Assembly: GCF_958439165.1 (NCBI RefSeq)
Contig: NZ_OY288122.1
Coordinates: forward strand, 54,822 to 118,821
DNA length: 64,000 nucleotides
Direction: 5' to 3'
Origin: an uncultured Hydrogenophaga sp.
Lineage (GTDB): Bacteria; Pseudomonadota; Gammaproteobacteria; Burkholderiales; Burkholderiaceae_C
In this document: positions 35,611 to 44,280 of the stretch, piece after piece
Layout of the letters: the number at the start of each line of letters is the position of its first letter
How positions within the stretch are numbered: position 1 is the first letter of the stretch
Notes under the pieces: generated by a model
Database searches by the model: none
What the model was told of the DNA's origin: nothing
Seen by the model: only the letters and a program-made list of their open reading frames with translations
Made by a program: the position numbers and the translations under genes

Positions 35611-36594
35611 TCAGTGCTTGTCGAGGCCGGCCGGAGGCCAGTTCTCGAGCTTCATGCCCAAGGTCAGACCGCGCGATGCGAGGACTTCCTTGATCTCGTT
35701 GAGCGACTTGCGACCCAGGTTGGGGGTCTTGAGCAGCTCGTTCTCGGTGCGCTGGATCAGGTCACCGATGTAATAGATATTCTCTGCCTTGAGGCAATTG
35801 GCCGAGCGGACGGTGAGCTCGAGCTCGTCGACCGGACGGAGCAGGATCGGATCGAACTGCTGCGAGTTGCGGGCCGGCTCGGAGGTCGGGAAGATCTCGG
35901 CGCCTTCCAGATGAGCGAAAACCGCCAGCTGTTCAACCAGGATCTTGGCCGAAGCGCGAACCGCCTCTTCCGGGCCGATCGAACCGTTGGTCTCGATCTC
36001 GAGGACCAGCTTGTCCAGGTCGGTACGCTGCTCGACGCGAGCGCTTTCGACGGTGTAGCTCACGCGCTTCACCGGCGAGAAAGATGCATCCAGAATGATG
36101 CGGCCGATGGAACGCGACTGCTCGTCACCACGGCGCAGGCTGCCCGGCACGTAGCCACGGCCCTTCTCGACCTTGATCTGCATGTCCAGCTTGGCGCCGG
36201 CGGACAGGGTGGCAATCACGTGGTCCGGGTTGACGATCTCGACGTCATGGGGCGTCTGGATGTCGGCGGCCGTGACGACGCCTTCGCCGTCCTTGCGCAG
36301 GCTCAGCGTCACCTCGTCGCGGTTGTGGAGCTTGAACACCACACCCTTGAGGTTGAGCAGCATGTTGACGACGTCTTCCTGGACGCCGTCAATCGACGAG
36401 TACTCATGCACCACGCCGGCAATGGTCACTTCGGTCGGCGCGTGGCCCACCATCGACGACAGCAGGACGCGCCGCAGGGCGTTGCCCAGCGTATGGCCAT
36501 AGCCACGCTCGAACGGCTCCAGGGTCACCTTGGCACGGTTGGCCGAGATTTGCTCGACGTTGATGGTTTTGGGCTTGAGCAGATTGTTCAGCAT
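35611..36594 (-). CDS. rpoA: RNA polymerase alpha subunit
   Basis: 327 residues. The N-terminal assembly domain (EPFERGYGHTLGNALRRVLL) is followed by a linker and the C-terminal domain with LTVRSANCLKAENIYYIGDL and LGRKSLNEIKEVLASRGL, which contacts UP elements and activators. Full length. Lies between rpsD and rplQ, as in the alpha operon. Confidence 0.99.
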   Translation of the reverse strand: MLNNLLKPKTINVEQISANRAKVTLEPFERGYGHTLGNALRRVLLSSMVGHAPTEVTIAGVVHEYSSIDGVQEDVVNMLLNLKGVVFKLHNRDEVTLSLRKDGEGVVTAADIQTPHDVEIVNPDHVIATLSAGAKLDMQIKVEKGRGYVPGSLRRGDEQSRSIGRIILDASFSPVKRVSYTVESARVEQRTDLDKLVLEIETNGSIGPEEAVRASAKILVEQLAVFAHLEGAEIFPTSEPARNSQQFDPILLRPVDELELTVRSANCLKAENIYYIGDLIQRTENELLKTPNLGRKSLNEIKEVLASRGLTLGMKLENWPPAGLDKH

Positions 36595-36688
36595 TCAGAC
36601 TTCCTTCAGGACCCTCGGCTCGTTACACCGATAAGGCAGACGGAGCATGGCCCGACGGCAGCCGCGAGGGCCTCCGCCGGGAACGGGA

Positions 36689-37312
36689 TTAACGGGAATA
36701 CAGTTCGACGATCAGCGATTCGTTGATGTCCGAACCGAACTCGTCACGGTCAGGCGACTTCTTGAAGACACCCTCGACCTTGTCGGCGGACACTTCGACC
36801 CATGCGGGGAAGCCGATCTGCTTGGCCAGCTCCAGAGCTTCGACCACGCGGGCCTGCTTCTTGGACTTTTCGCGAACGGCAACAACGTCGCCAGCCTTGA
36901 CGCTGTAAGAGGGAATGTTCACCGCCTTGCCGTTCACGGTGATCGCCTTGTGCGACACGATCTGACGGGCTTCGGCACGGGTCGACGCGAAACCCATGCG
37001 GAACACGACGTTGTCCAGACGGGATTCCAGCAGCTCCAGCAGGTTGGAGCCGGTGTTGCCACGGCGGCGATCGGCCTCAGCGAAGTAGCGGCGGAACTGA
37101 CGCTCGAGCACGCCGTAGGTGCGCTTGACCTTCTGCTTCTCGCGCAGCTGCAGACCGAAATCGGAGGTGCGCTGACCGGAAGTGCGGCCGTGCTGGCCAG
37201 GCTTCGAATCGAACTTGGCCTTGTCGCTGATCGACCGGCGTGCGCTCTTCAGCAGCAGGTCGGAGCCTTCACGGCGGGAAAGTTTGGCCTTGGGGCCGAG
37301 GTAACGTGCCAC
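36689..37312 (-). CDS. rpsD: 30S ribosomal protein S4
   Basis: 207 residues. Start MARYLGPKAKLSRREG and the S4 RNA-binding domain (SRLDNVVFRMGFASTRAEAR) are clear. Primary 16S rRNA binder and, in E. coli, the translational repressor of the alpha operon. Here a 174-base structured gap separates it from rpsK. Confidence 0.99.
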   Translation of the reverse strand: MARYLGPKAKLSRREGSDLLLKSARRSISDKAKFDSKPGQHGRTSGQRTSDFGLQLREKQKVKRTYGVLERQFRRYFAEADRRRGNTGSNLLELLESRLDNVVFRMGFASTRAEARQIVSHKAITVNGKAVNIPSYSVKAGDVVAVREKSKKQARVVEALELAKQIGFPAWVEVSADKVEGVFKKSPDRDEFGSDINESLIVELYSR

Positions 37313-37407
37313 GTGGATATCCTTGGTTTGATCTGCCGCGACCGACCCGACAGCGGGTCATCACGGGAGCCGTCCGCGGTGTGCGGGGGCGGTGGGCTTA
37401 ACAACAA

Positions 37408-37433
37408 CACCACCGCAGCGAACTGCGGTGGTG
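37408..37433 (-). promoter_or_regulatory. Hairpin in the rpsD leader
   Basis: Perfect 11-bp stem CACCACCGCAG / CTGCGGTGGTG; in the minus-strand RNA the loop is UUCG. It is followed by a U-rich stretch (UUGUUGUU), so it could act as an attenuator, an RNA-processing barrier or an S4 target. Function not shown. Confidence 0.55.
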
Positions 37434-37443
37434 ATCGGGAAAA

Positions 37444-37480
37444 CCCCGAAGTATAGCGCGCCAGAGTGCGCCCTTCGGGG
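37444..37480 (-). terminator. Possible terminator/promoter overlap after rpsK
   Basis: Seven bases after the rpsK stop, CCCCGAAG and CTTCGGGG form an 8-bp stem, followed on the minus strand by four U. The intervening sequence contains TATACT, a good -10 hexamer, but no convincing -35. It may partly terminate the spc part and restart transcription for rpsD-rpoA-rplQ. Confidence 0.45.
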
Positions 37481-37486
37481 AAGGGA

Positions 37487-37891
37487 TCAGATGCGGCGAC
37501 GCTTCTGGGGACGGCAGCCGTTGTGCGGAACCGGGGTCACGTCGGAGATCGACGTGATCCGGATGCCGAGGGCGCCCAGTGCACGAACGGACGACTCACG
37601 ACCCGGGCCGGGGCCCTTGATCTCGACGTCCAGGTTCTTGATGCCCTGTTCCTGTGCAGCGCGACCGGCCACCTCGGAGGCCACCTGGGCAGCAAAGGGA
37701 GTCGACTTGCGCGATCCCTTGAAGCCCTGACCACCCGACGACGCCCACGACAGTGCATTGCCCTGGCGGTCGGTGATGGTGATGATGGTGTTGTTGAACG
37801 AGGCGTGAACGTGAGCGATGCCGTCAGCAATGTTCTTGCGAACTTTCTTGCGGACGCGGGCGGCTGCGCTGCTGGAGGGAGACTTGGCCAT
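37487..37891 (-). CDS. rpsK: 30S ribosomal protein S11
   Basis: 134 residues. AHVHASFNNTIITITDRQGNA and the C-terminal DVTPVPHNGCRPQKRRRI are diagnostic for S11, a platform protein of the small subunit. 18 bases after rpsM. Confidence 0.99.
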   Translation of the reverse strand: MAKSPSSSAAARVRKKVRKNIADGIAHVHASFNNTIITITDRQGNALSWASSGGQGFKGSRKSTPFAAQVASEVAGRAAQEQGIKNLDVEIKGPGPGRESSVRALGALGIRITSISDVTPVPHNGCRPQKRRRI

Positions 37892-37909
37892 GGGGATCCT
37901 TCAATCCAA

Positions 37910-38275
37910 TTATTTCTTCAGCGACTGGGCAGCTTTGCGCGGACCCTTGCGCGTACGGGCGTTGGTCTTGGTCCGCTGACCACGCAGCGGCAGACCACGG
38001 CGGTGACGGAAGCCGCGATAGCAGCCGATGTCCATCAGACGCTTGATGTTCATGGTGGTCTCGCGACGCAGGTCACCCTCGATCGTGAAGGTGCCGACCT
38101 GCTCGCGAACCTTTTCCAGATCGGCGTCCGACAGGTCCTTGATCTTCTTGTCGTAGGCGATGCCGCAGGCTTCGCAGATCTTGCGAGCACGGGTGCGGCC
38201 GATGCCGAAAATGGCCGTCAAGCCGATTTCGGCGTGCTTGTGCGGCGGAATGTTGATACCTGCAATACGAGCCAT
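37910..38275 (-). CDS. rpsM: 30S ribosomal protein S13
   Basis: 121 residues. MARIAGINIPPHKH start and C-terminal RGLPLRGQRTKTNARTRKG. S13 lies in the small-subunit head and contacts P-site tRNA and L5. It lies 22 bases after rpmJ. Confidence 0.99.
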   Translation of the reverse strand: MARIAGINIPPHKHAEIGLTAIFGIGRTRARKICEACGIAYDKKIKDLSDADLEKVREQVGTFTIEGDLRRETTMNIKRLMDIGCYRGFRHRRGLPLRGQRTKTNARTRKGPRKAAQSLKK

Positions 38276-38297
38276 GATGGTCCTCTAACTAAACCTG

Positions 38298-38411
38298 TCA
38301 GCCTTGACGCTGCTTGTGACGCGGGTCGGTGCAAATCACACGCACGATGCCGTGGCGCTTGATGATCTTACAGTTGCGGCACATTTTCTTGACCGAAGCC
38401 GAAACTCTCAT
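38298..38411 (-). CDS. rpmJ: 50S ribosomal protein L36
   Basis: 37 residues, read directly from the minus strand. Begins MRVSASVKKMCRNCK and ends RHKQRQG. The zinc ligands C11, C14, C27 and H32 are all present, so this is the zinc-binding form. Standard place between infA and rpsM. Confidence 0.97.
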   Translation of the reverse strand: MRVSASVKKMCRNCKIIKRHGIVRVICTDPRHKQRQG

Positions 38412-38453
38412 TGTCTTCTCCTAGAAATTCAAAAACATTCGTTGCCGTTGCGC

Positions 38454-38672
38454 TCACTTGGAGCGGAATACGATTCTTGCCCGGGTCAGGTCGTAAGGGG
38501 TTAGCTCGACCTTCACCTTATCCCCCGGAAGAATGCGTATGTAGTGCATGCGCATCTTTCCGGATATGTGTCCCAGGACGACGTGGCCGTTTTCGAGTTT
38601 GACCCGAAAGGTTGCATTGGGGAGGTTTTCGACGACCTCCCCCTGCATCTCGATCACATCATCCTTGGCCAT
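38454..38672 (-). CDS. infA: Translation initiation factor IF-1
   Basis: 72 residues, one OB fold: MAKDDVIEMQGEVVENLPNA, then GKMRMHYIRILPGDKVKVEL. Binds the ribosomal A site during initiation. Placement between secY and rpmJ matches many betaproteobacteria. It starts five bases after... secY on the transcript (38678). Confidence 0.98.
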   Translation of the reverse strand: MAKDDVIEMQGEVVENLPNATFRVKLENGHVVLGHISGKMRMHYIRILPGDKVKVELTPYDLTRARIVFRSK

Positions 38673-38677
38673 AAAAA

Positions 38678-39997
38678 TCAGTTGCCGAGGGAGGTTTTGA
38701 AATTAGCCTTCTTCAACAGGGATTCGTATTGCTGGGACATCAGGTAGTTCTGCACCTGGGCCATGAAGTCCATGGTCACCACCACGATGATCAGCAAGGA
38801 CGTACCGCCAAAATAGAAAGGCACGTTGTATTCAAGAATCAGAAACTCGGGCAGCAGGCAGACCGCGGTGATGTAGACGGCTCCGGCCAAAGTCAGCCTC
38901 AGCAGGATCTTGTCGATGTAGCGCGCAGTCTGGTCACCAGGGCGGATGCCCGGAATGAATGCACCGCTCTTCTTCAGGTTGTCGGCGGTCTCACGGCTGT
39001 TGAACACCAACGCCGTGTAGAAGAAGCAGAAGAACACGATGGCAGCAGCATAGAGCGCCACATAGATCGGCTGCCCCGGGGACAAGGCCGAAGCGATGTC
39101 GCGAAGCCAACGGGTCGAATCACCGGTACTCACCCAGCTGACGATGGTGGTCGGTAGCAGAATGATCGACGACGCGAAGATCGGCGGAATGACGCCAGCC
39201 ATGTTCAGCTTGAGCGGCAGGTGGGAGGACTGCCCTCCATACACCTTGTTGCCCACCTGACGGCGCGCATAGTTCACCAGGATCTTGCGCTGCCCACGCT
39301 CGACGAACACCACGAAATAGGTCACCAGGACCACGAGTGCGATGATGAACAGCGAGGCCAGGATGCTCATCGCGCCGGTGCGGACCAGCTCCAGCAGGCC
39401 GCCGATTGCACTGGGGAGACCAGCAGCGATGCCTGCGAAGATCAGGATCGAGATGCCGTTGCCGAGACCGCGCTCGGTGATCTGCTCACCCAGCCACATC
39501 AGGAACATGGTGCCGGCAACGAGGCTGACGACCGCGGTCAGGCGGAAACCCATGCCCGGATCGATCACCAGACCCGCCTGCCCTTCCAGAGCCAGCGCAA
39601 TGCCCATGGCCTGGAAGATGGCAAGGCCCAGCGTGCCGAAGCGCGTGTACTGGGTGATCTTGCGGCGACCGGCTTCGCCCTCTTTCTTGAGCTGCTCGAA
39701 TGCAGGGACCACGTAGGTCATGAGCTGCATGATGATCGAGGCCGAGATGTACGGCATGATCCCGAGCGCGAACACCGTGAACCGGGAGAGCGCGCCGCCC
39801 GAGAACATGTTGAACAGACTCAGGATGCCGCCCTGCTGCCCCTGGAACAGCTGCTCCAGTTGTGCCGGGTCGATGCCCGGCACCGGGATGTGGGCGCCAA
39901 TGCGGTACACCACCAGCGCCAGCAACAGGAAAACCAGCCGGCGACGAAGGTCACCGAATTTTCCGGTCTTGGCGAGAGAGGGGTTGCCAGTAGCCAC
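38678..39997 (-). CDS. secY: Protein translocase subunit SecY
   Basis: 439 residues with ten membrane helices. Start region FGDLRRRLVFLLLALVVYRIG, plug segment ILSLFNMFSGG, and the cytoplasmic loop VVFVERGQRKILVNYARRQ are SecY signatures. It forms the SecYEG channel for export and membrane insertion. It lies 23 bases downstream of rplO. Confidence 0.99.
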   Translation of the reverse strand: MATGNPSLAKTGKFGDLRRRLVFLLLALVVYRIGAHIPVPGIDPAQLEQLFQGQQGGILSLFNMFSGGALSRFTVFALGIMPYISASIIMQLMTYVVPAFEQLKKEGEAGRRKITQYTRFGTLGLAIFQAMGIALALEGQAGLVIDPGMGFRLTAVVSLVAGTMFLMWLGEQITERGLGNGISILIFAGIAAGLPSAIGGLLELVRTGAMSILASLFIIALVVLVTYFVVFVERGQRKILVNYARRQVGNKVYGGQSSHLPLKLNMAGVIPPIFASSIILLPTTIVSWVSTGDSTRWLRDIASALSPGQPIYVALYAAAIVFFCFFYTALVFNSRETADNLKKSGAFIPGIRPGDQTARYIDKILLRLTLAGAVYITAVCLLPEFLILEYNVPFYFGGTSLLIIVVVTMDFMAQVQNYLMSQQYESLLKKANFKTSLGN

Positions 39998-40020
39998 AGA
40001 TGGATTCCGTCAGATCGGTA

Positions 40021-40452
40021 TCAGACCACGCTGCCGCCGGCCGCCTCGATGGCAGCCTTCGCACCAGCGGTGGCGGCGATGTCCTTGAAGGTCACGGCGC
40101 GGGTGATCTCACCCGTCTTGATGACCTTCACGCGCTTGGCCAGGTTGGCAACGAGGCCAGCCTGCTTGAGCACGAGCACGTCGACTTCGGCCACGTTCAG
40201 CGCATCGATGTCCGCGAGGGTCACTTCGGCGTTGAACTGCAGCAGCGCCGACTTGAAGCCGCGCTTGGGCAGACGACGCTGCAGAGGCATCTGACCGCCT
40301 TCGAAGCCGACCTTGTGGTAGCCGCCCGAACGGGATTTCTGGCCCTTGTGACCGCGACCTGCGGTCTTGCCCAGGCCGGAGCCGATGCCGCGACCCACGC
40401 GACGCTTGGCGTGCTTGGCGCCGGAGGCGGGCTTGATGGTATTGAGTTGCAT
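40021..40452 (-). CDS. rplO: 50S ribosomal protein L15
   Basis: 143 residues. Gly-rich N terminus (RRVGRGIGSGLGKTAGRGHK) and PLQRRLPKRGF are diagnostic. Late-assembly large-subunit protein. Directly follows rpmD. Confidence 0.99.
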   Translation of the reverse strand: MQLNTIKPASGAKHAKRRVGRGIGSGLGKTAGRGHKGQKSRSGGYHKVGFEGGQMPLQRRLPKRGFKSALLQFNAEVTLADIDALNVAEVDVLVLKQAGLVANLAKRVKVIKTGEITRAVTFKDIAATAGAKAAIEAAGGSVV

Positions 40453-40466
40453 GTCAGTGGCTCCGA

Positions 40467-40649
40467 TCAGAGAACTTTGACCAGGTAGCTGATCTTGTTG
40501 ATCATGCCGCGCACGGCCGGGGTGTCCTGCAGCTCGCTGACGCTGTTGAGCTTGCGCAGACCCAGGCCGCGCACGGTGGCGCGGTGGTCCTGCTTGCAGC
40601 CGATCGGGCTGCGGACCAGCTGGACTTTGACAGTGGTTTGGGTGGTCAT
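40467..40649 (-). CDS. rpmD: 50S ribosomal protein L30
   Basis: 60 residues from the ATG at 40649 (MTTQTTVKVQLVRSPIG), the family length; an in-frame start five codons earlier is less likely. GLRKLNSVSELQDTPAVRGM is the L30 core. Confidence 0.97.
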   Translation of the reverse strand: MTTQTTVKVQLVRSPIGCKQDHRATVRGLGLRKLNSVSELQDTPAVRGMINKISYLVKVL

Positions 40650-40660
40650 GGTCGTTCCTA

Positions 40661-41179
40661 TCAACCCAGGATGTCTTCCACCGACTTGCCGCGCTTGGCA
40701 GCGACTTCGGAGGGGGTGGTCGAGTTCGTCAGGGCGTCCAGGGTGGCGCGCACGAGGTTGTACGGGTTGCTCGAGCCATGGCTCTTGGCCACGACGTCGG
40801 TCACACCCAGCACTTCGAACACGGCGCGCATCGGACCGCCGGCAATGATGCCGGTACCCTTGACGGCGGGCAGCATCATGACGCTTGCAGCGCCGTGCTC
40901 ACCGGTCACGCTGTGGTGCAGCGAACCGTTGCGCAGAGACACCTTGATCATGTTGCGGCGGGCTTGCTCCATGGCCTTCTGGACAGCCACGGGCACTTCA
41001 CGCGCCTTGCCCTTGCCCATGCCGACGCGGCCGTCGCCATCGCCGACCACGGTCAGTGCTGCGAAACCGAGAATGCGACCGCCCTTGACCACTTTGGTCA
41101 CGCGGTTGATCGCGATCATCTTCTCGCGCAGACCGTCGTCGTTCGCTTCGTTCTTGATGTTTGCCTGAAATTTAGCCAT
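40661..41179 (-). CDS. rpsE: 30S ribosomal protein S5
   Basis: 172 residues. Double-stranded RNA-binding N-terminal domain (MIAINRVTKVVKGGR, FAALTVVGDGDGRVG) and C-terminal domain ending in GKSVEDILG. S5 supports decoding accuracy. Start MAKFQANIKNE. Confidence 0.99.
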   Translation of the reverse strand: MAKFQANIKNEANDDGLREKMIAINRVTKVVKGGRILGFAALTVVGDGDGRVGMGKGKAREVPVAVQKAMEQARRNMIKVSLRNGSLHHSVTGEHGAASVMMLPAVKGTGIIAGGPMRAVFEVLGVTDVVAKSHGSSNPYNLVRATLDALTNSTTPSEVAAKRGKSVEDILG

Positions 41180-41196
41180 TTTGGTATCCCGTCCGA

Positions 41197-41562
41197 TCAG
41201 AACTGCAGGCCGGCTTCACGGGCTGCGTCGGCCAGGGCCTTGACGCGGCCGTGGTAGGCGAAACCGGAGCGGTCGAAGGCCACCTTCTCGATACCGGCAG
41301 CCTTCGCCTTTTCGGCGATCCGCTTGCCGATCAGTGCAGCAGCAGCAGCATTGCCACCCTTGCCGGACGCACCGAGCTGTGCGCGGACTTCAGCTTCTGC
41401 CGTGGAGGCAGAGGCCAGCACGCGAGAGCCGTCGTCGGAAATGACGTTGGCATAGATGTGCAGGTTGGTGCGGTTGACCGTCAGCCGCACGGCGCCTTGT
41501 TGGGCGATGCGGATGCGGGTCTGACGGGCGCGGCGCAGGCGTTGCTCTTTTTTGGTCAACAT
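41197..41562 (-). CDS. rplR: 50S ribosomal protein L18
   Basis: 121 residues. RRARQTRIRIAQQGAVRLTV and the C-terminal FDRSGFAYHGRVKALADAAR mark L18, a 5S rRNA-binding protein. 17 bases before rpsE on the transcript. Confidence 0.99.
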   Translation of the reverse strand: MLTKKEQRLRRARQTRIRIAQQGAVRLTVNRTNLHIYANVISDDGSRVLASASTAEAEVRAQLGASGKGGNAAAAALIGKRIAEKAKAAGIEKVAFDRSGFAYHGRVKALADAAREAGLQF

Positions 41563-41573
41563 GATCGGCGTCC

Positions 41574-42107
41574 TTATTTCTTCTTGGTTTCCTTGATCAC
41601 GACCTTCTCATCCGAATAACGGATGCCCTTGCCCTTGTAGGGCTCGGGAGGACGGACCGCGCGGACTTCGGAAGCCACCTGACCCACACGTTGGCGGTCG
41701 GCACCCTTGATGACGATTTCGGTCGGCGTCGGGGTGGCCACCTGGATGCCAGCCGGCATGTCGATCACGACGGGGTGCGAAAAGCCCACGTTCAGGTTGA
41801 GCTTGGCGCCCTGTGCCTGGGCCTTGTAGCCCACGCCGATCAGGTTGAGCTTCTTCTCGAAGCCCTTGCTCACACCGTTGACCATGTTGTTGACCAGCTG
41901 GCGCAGGGTGCCGGACATGGCATTGGCTGCGCGCGATTCGTCCACGGGGACGAAGGTCAGCGAGCCGGCCTTGTTCTCGACCTTGACCAGGGGGTGCAGG
42001 TTCTGGGTCAGAGCGCCCAGAGCGCCCTTGACGTTCACCTGGGTGTCGTTCACCGCGACGTCGACCCCAGCGGGGACGGCGACCGGCAGTTTTCCAATAC
42101 GTGACAT
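41574..42107 (-). CDS. rplF: 50S ribosomal protein L6
   Basis: 177 residues. MSRIGKLPVAVPAGV start, duplicated L6 fold, and C-terminal RPPEPYKGKGIRYSDEKV. Binds 23S rRNA near the factor-binding stalk base. Confidence 0.99.
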   Translation of the reverse strand: MSRIGKLPVAVPAGVDVAVNDTQVNVKGALGALTQNLHPLVKVENKAGSLTFVPVDESRAANAMSGTLRQLVNNMVNGVSKGFEKKLNLIGVGYKAQAQGAKLNLNVGFSHPVVIDMPAGIQVATPTPTEIVIKGADRQRVGQVASEVRAVRPPEPYKGKGIRYSDEKVVIKETKKK

Positions 42108-42130
42108 TCAGTCTCTCCTCAATGCCCGCG

Positions 42131-42526
42131 TCAGGCGACGTAACACAGGACTTCGCCACCCACGCCGGTAGCGCGGGCCTTGCGATCGGTCATCACGCCC
42201 TTCGGGGTGGTGACGATGGCGACGCCCAGACCGTTCATGACCTGGGGGATGGCGTCACGACCGCGATAGATGCGCAGGCCAGGACGGCTCACGCGCTCGA
42301 TGCGCTCGATGACAGGGCGGCCGGCGTAGTACTTGAGAGAAATCTCGAGTTCGCTCTTGCCGCCGTCGTTCTTGACCTGGAAGCCGTCGATGTAGCCTTC
42401 GTCCTTCAGGACTTGGGCAATCGCTGCCTTCACTTTGGACGACGGCATCGAAACGGAGGCCTTTTCAACGGCCTGCGCATTCCGGATGCGGGTCAACATG
42501 TCGGCGATAGGATCACTCATGCTCAT
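42131..42526 (-). CDS. rpsH: 30S ribosomal protein S8
   Basis: 131 residues. Start MSMSDPIADMLTRIRNAQ and end ATGVGGEVLCYVA are characteristic. S8 binds central-domain 16S rRNA and in E. coli represses the spc operon. Confidence 0.99.
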   Translation of the reverse strand: MSMSDPIADMLTRIRNAQAVEKASVSMPSSKVKAAIAQVLKDEGYIDGFQVKNDGGKSELEISLKYYAGRPVIERIERVSRPGLRIYRGRDAIPQVMNGLGVAIVTTPKGVMTDRKARATGVGGEVLCYVA

Positions 42527-42544
42527 GTGGGGTTCTCCTAAGGC

Positions 42545-42850
42545 TTACCAGCTGGCTTTGGTCACGCCGGGGATCTCGCCGGCGAAAGCCATCTCACGGA
42601 CCTTGGCTCGCGCCAGGCCGAAGTAATTGAACGTGCCACGCGGACGACCGGTGATCTCGCAGCGGTTGCGCTGGCGGGTCGGGTTGGCGTTGCGGGGCAG
42701 CTTCTGCAGAGCCAGACGAGCGGCATCGCGCTCCTCGTCGGAACGCTTGGCGTCACCGGCGATGGACTTCAGCTCGTTGTATTTGTTGGCGAACTTGACG
42801 GCGAGTTTTTCGCGCTTGAGTTCACGTTGGAGTAGTGCTTGTTTAGCCAC
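42545..42850 (-). CDS. rpsN: 30S ribosomal protein S14
   Basis: 101 residues from a GTG start at 42850 (then AKQALLQRELKR), which gives the family length and begins 9 bases after the rplE stop; the frame stays open upstream into rplE. NRCEITGRPRG and the absence of CxxC pairs show the long, zinc-free S14 form. Confidence 0.95.
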   Translation of the reverse strand: MAKQALLQRELKREKLAVKFANKYNELKSIAGDAKRSDEERDAARLALQKLPRNANPTRQRNRCEITGRPRGTFNYFGLARAKVREMAFAGEIPGVTKASW

Positions 42851-42858
42851 GCGCCACC

Positions 42859-43398
42859 TCAGTTCTTGAACGGGAAACGGAAACCAGCCAGCAGTGCCTT
42901 GCACTCTTCGTCGTTCTTGGCGGTTGTCGTGATGCTGATGTTCAGGCCGCGCAGGGCATCGACCTTGTCGTACTCGATCTCGGGAAAGATGATCTGTTCC
43001 TTGACGCCGATGTTGTAGTTGCCACGGCCATCGAACGAACGACCCGAGATGCCACGGAAGTCACGCACACGCGGCAGGGCCACGGTGACGAAACGGTCCA
43101 GGAATTCGTACATGCGAGCGCCACGCAGGGTGACCATGCAACCGATGGGCTGCTGCTCGCGGATCTTGAAGCCGGCAATGGCCTTTTTCGCCTTGGTGAC
43201 CACCGGCTTCTGGCCAGCAATCTTGGTCAGGTCGCCCACGGCGTTGTCCATGACCTTCTTGTCAGCCACAGCCTCGCTCACGCCCATGTTCAGGGTGATC
43301 TTGGTGATGCGGGGCACCTGCATCGGGGACTTGTAGCCGAACTTGGTGATCAGCTCGGGGGCGACCTTGTCGCGGTAGATGTCTTGAAAGCGTGCCAT
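42859..43398 (-). CDS. rplE: 50S ribosomal protein L5
   Basis: 179 residues from the second of two nearby ATGs: AAGGTGG is 7 bases before 43398 but only one base before the ATG at 43404, which overlaps the rplX stop. QVPRITKITLNMGVSEA and GRGNYNIGVKEQIIFPEI are L5 signatures. Binds 5S rRNA and P-site tRNA. Confidence 0.97.
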   Translation of the reverse strand: MARFQDIYRDKVAPELITKFGYKSPMQVPRITKITLNMGVSEAVADKKVMDNAVGDLTKIAGQKPVVTKAKKAIAGFKIREQQPIGCMVTLRGARMYEFLDRFVTVALPRVRDFRGISGRSFDGRGNYNIGVKEQIIFPEIEYDKVDALRGLNISITTTAKNDEECKALLAGFRFPFKN

Positions 43399-43400
43399 GG

Positions 43401-43721
43401 TCATGCCACCTTGATCTCTTCGCCGCTGGACTTGAAGACGCGCACTTTCTTGCCGTCAGCCAGGACTTTCACACCCACGCGATCGGCCTTGCCCGTGGCG
43501 CCATTGAAGATGGCGATGTTGGACTGGTGGATCGGCATGGTTTTTTCGATGATGCCGCCGGCCACACCCTTCATGGGGTTCGGCTTGGCGTGCTTCTTGA
43601 CGATGTTCACACCTTCGACGACGACGCGATCTTCATCGGCGCGCTGCAGGACCTTGCCTCGCTTGCCCTTGTCGCGACCGGCGATCACGATGACTTCATC
43701 GCCACTACGGATCTTGTTCAT
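43401..43721 (-). CDS. rplX: 50S ribosomal protein L24
   Basis: 106 residues, KOW motif IRSGDEVIVIAGRDKGKRGK at the start. An assembly-initiating large-subunit protein. 9 bases after rplN. Confidence 0.99.
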   Translation of the reverse strand: MNKIRSGDEVIVIAGRDKGKRGKVLQRADEDRVVVEGVNIVKKHAKPNPMKGVAGGIIEKTMPIHQSNIAIFNGATGKADRVGVKVLADGKKVRVFKSSGEEIKVA

Positions 43722-43730
43722 GATGCTTCC

Positions 43731-44099
43731 TCAGAGAACCTCGGGCGCCAGGGACACGATCTTCATGAACTTCTCGGTACGCAGTTCGCGCGTGACCGGG
43801 CCGAAGATGCGGGTGCCGATGGGCTCCAGCTTGGCGTTGAGCAACACTGCAGCGTTGCCGTCGAATTTGATCAGCGCACCGTCCTGGCGACGGATGCCCT
43901 TGGCGGTACGGACCACCACAGCGTTGTAAACCTCGCCTTTTTTGACGCGGCCACGGGGCGCTGCTTCCTTGATGCTGACTTTGATGACATCGCCCACACT
44001 GGCGTAACGGCGCTTGGAGCCGCCGAGCACCTTGATGCACATCACGGACTTGGCGCCCGTGTTGTCAGCAACATCGAGTCGAGATTGCGTTTGGATCAT
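43731..44099 (-). CDS. rplN: 50S ribosomal protein L14
   Basis: 122 residues. MIQTQSRLDVADNTGAKSVM and RGRVKKGEVYNAVVVRTAKG are diagnostic. It is the first gene of the spc operon here; rpsQ, rpmC and the rest of S10 do not precede it. Leader of about 145 bases. Confidence 0.99.
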   Translation of the reverse strand: MIQTQSRLDVADNTGAKSVMCIKVLGGSKRRYASVGDVIKVSIKEAAPRGRVKKGEVYNAVVVRTAKGIRRQDGALIKFDGNAAVLLNAKLEPIGTRIFGPVTRELRTEKFMKIVSLAPEVL

Positions 44100-44251
44100 T
44101 TGATTTAAGTCCCAACTTGAATCCCTCGAGCCACCGTGGCCTGAGGTGATCAGTCTTGGTCCCGTCGTACAGGCAGCGGCAGGTTTTTTGAGGACCTCTC
44201 GCCGCCCTTCGGTGGGCAGAAAGCTATCCGCTTTTTAAAGCGAAGCTGCGC

Positions 44252-44280
44252 AGTATGGCATGCACTCGGTGGCGTGTCAA
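44252..44280 (-). promoter_or_regulatory. Sigma-70 promoter of the spc operon
   Basis: On the minus strand: TTGACA (perfect -35), 17-base spacer, CATACT (4 of 6). The TGA inside the -35 box is also the glpD stop codon. The leader then contains CGCTTT-AA-AAAGCG and other short repeats before rplN; I do not see a clear terminator for glpD. Confidence 0.75.
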
